From assembly GCA_946479225.1 (NCBI GenBank), contig CAMLFI010000124.1:1-7272 (forward strand): a stretch of DNA of 7,272 bases, read 5' to 3'. The first letter of the stretch is position 1; each line of letters begins with the position of its first letter. A program made the position numbers and the translations under genes. Below the pieces are notes generated by a model. It did no database searches, had not been told where the DNA came from, and saw only the letters and a program-made list of their open reading frames with translations. Source of the DNA: an uncultured Mucilaginibacter sp. GTDB lineage: Bacteria > Bacteroidota > Bacteroidia > Sphingobacteriales > Sphingobacteriaceae. Positions 6,410-7,272 of the stretch are shown piece after piece.

Positions 6410-7180
6410 TTATTTCCTATAACCGTACTTCTCGAATATTCGCTTAGCATCTCCACTCACCAGATATTTATAAAATTTTACCGCTCCGGGATTCTTTTCG
6501 GCACGTTTTAATATTACCATTCCCTGGCGTATGGGTGTATATGTCTTTGGGTCGATGACTTTCCAGTATAATTTTGTTTGGTTAGCAGGGTCTCTGACCA
6601 ACGCCTGCGTGGTAAAGCCGACATCAACCACACCCGTTGTTATGTAAGTATTTACCTGGGCTATACTTTCACCAAAAACCAGTTTGGATTTCACATTATC
6701 TAAAACATCTTCCTTTTGCAATACTTCTTTTGCCGCTGCTCCGTAAGGCGCAACATCGGGGTTAGCAATTACAATTTTCTTTACACTTGGCGTTAATAAA
6801 ACGCGCTGCCAGTTAACAAAGCCTATGTCTTGTGTACTGCAAATTATTAGGTTACCGTAAGCATAAACAACGGGCTTGTTCGTAGTAAGTCCTTCGCTAT
6901 ATAGCACTTCCGGAAAATCCATATCGGCAGAAAGGAACAAGTCAAAGGGTGCGCCGTTTTTTATTTGAGTCACCAATTTGCCCGACGAGCCTAATATCGG
7001 TTCAATAGTTATACCTGTTTCCTTCTTAAAATCTGCCCGAAGTGCCCCAATAACGCTTTGAAGATTGGCGGCGGCGGCTACACGTAAGTTTTGCGCCGCG
7101 CTATCAGTAATTTGAAGAAATAAGAAAAGCGCAATTATCCCGCAGCGTTTTATAATAGAAACCAACCCTTGAAACTTCAT
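6410..7180 (-). CDS. modA: Molybdate ABC transporter substrate-binding protein
   Basis: This is the periplasmic protein that captures molybdate (probably also tungstate) and delivers it to ModB. It has 256 residues with a signal peptide (hydrophobic core about 14-24, cleavage probably near S-A-A-Q, 27-30). Family motifs are V-A-A-A-A-N-L (34-40), G-S-S-G-K-L (64-69), N-G-A-P-F-D-L-F-L-S-A-D (75-86), N-P-D-V-A-P-Y-G (140-147) and a C-terminal I-F-E-K-Y-G-Y (248-254). Aligned by eye to E. coli ModA, ligand Ser39 corresponds to Ser66, but Ser12 is replaced by Asn39, Ala125 by Tyr146 and Tyr170 by Thr191. Asn, Ser and Tyr at these places recall Azotobacter ModA2. There is no lipobox, so it should be soluble in the periplasm. 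It is followed by modB with a seven-base gap. No ModE-type operator or Moco riboswitch is recognisable in the 92 bases upstream. Confidence 0.94.
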   Translation of the reverse strand: MKFQGLVSIIKRCGIIALFLFLQITDSAAQNLRVAAAANLQSVIGALRADFKKETGITIEPILGSSGKLVTQIKNGAPFDLFLSADMDFPEVLYSEGLTTNKPVVYAYGNLIICSTQDIGFVNWQRVLLTPSVKKIVIANPDVAPYGAAAKEVLQKEDVLDNVKSKLVFGESIAQVNTYITTGVVDVGFTTQALVRDPANQTKLYWKVIDPKTYTPIRQGMVILKRAEKNPGAVKFYKYLVSGDAKRIFEKYGYRK

Positions 7181-7198
7181 GGCTAAAGTATTAAACTC

Positions 7199-7272
7199 TT
7201 AATTTTTAATAAAATGCATGGAAGCAGGATCGTCTGTTTTCCGTTTTTGATAGCCGACTTGTAACAAATTAC
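7199..7272 (-). CDS. Possible C-terminal end of an upstream gene (partial)
   Basis: One minus-strand frame enters from the right edge and runs 23 codons to a TAA at 7199-7201, 18 bases before the modA start. The residues (ending D-D-P-A-S-M-H-F-I-K-N) have a plausible mixed composition, and the short gap would make it a co-transcribed neighbour of modA. Another frame is open over the same stretch, so chance is a real alternative. If it is not coding, this stretch is the modA leader. I do not recognise a family from so short a piece. Confidence 0.35.
   Translation of the reverse strand, partial: NLLQVGYQKRKTDDPASMHFIKN

Noticed and set aside
6403..6456. Longer modB starting at the ATG at 6456
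   Set aside because: It adds 18 polar residues not found in ModB proteins and overlaps modA by 47 bases. The ATG at 6402 aligns with known ModB starts.
7261..7272. GTAA-N4-TTAC as a ModE-like operator upstream of modA
   Set aside because: It does not resemble the known ModE palindrome, is very short, lies at the window edge and may be inside a coding sequence.
1..7272. CRISPR array, insertion sequence, phage or defence system
   Set aside because: No regularly spaced repeats, transposase, integrase, target-site duplications or defence-gene motifs were seen. The genes are ordinary chromosomal transport, phosphatase and sensing functions.

Overview
The window looks like a piece of a Bacteroidota chromosome, most likely a Mucilaginibacter- or Pedobacter-like member of the Sphingobacteriaceae. 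This is an inference from gene content and signals. The evidence is a PafA-type alkaline phosphatase, a lipoprotein/TPR sensor histidine kinase, a small lipoprotein of the C-K-K-S-D type, TAnnTTTG-type -7 promoter elements, and no purine-rich Shine-Dalgarno in front of most starts. Coding density is high, no gap exceeds 300 bases, and no mobile element, tRNA, rRNA or CRISPR array is visible.

Layout from left to right. Bases 1-1669 (minus strand) hold a secreted PafA-family phosphatase, readable for 556 codons up to the window edge with probably only the stop codon missing. A short leader with a dyad and the terminator of the next gene separates it from a four-helix DoxX-like membrane protein (1783-2148, minus). 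A 222-base divergent promoter region (2149-2370) follows, then a small lipoprotein of unknown function on the plus strand (2371-2850). A long hairpin lies between the convergent lipoprotein and histidine kinase genes. The kinase (2901-4925, minus) has a lipobox, a TPR sensor region, one transmembrane helix, and HisKA and HATPase_c domains. No response regulator gene is in view. The 185-base gap 4926-5110 holds the kinase promoter and an inverted repeat. No convincing intrinsic terminator for the operon to its right was found there.

Bases 5111-7180 (minus) form a compact molybdate uptake operon read in the order modA, modB, modC. modA is the periplasmic binding protein, modB the permease and modC the ATPase. 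modB should start at 6402, seven bases after the modA stop, and modB and modC overlap by four bases (ATGA). ModC is only 207 residues and lacks a TOBE/Mop regulatory domain. A reading frame entering from the right edge and ending at 7199 may be the tail of another gene in this operon.

The genes suggest nutrient scavenging (phosphate from organic monoesters, molybdate) plus envelope sensing, but nothing ties the transcription units into one system. I do not see a clearly new system. The points most worth checking are the 9-base G tract just after the lipobox of the kinase, the kinase's double membrane anchoring and orphan status, the short ModC, and the mixed ligand site of ModA.
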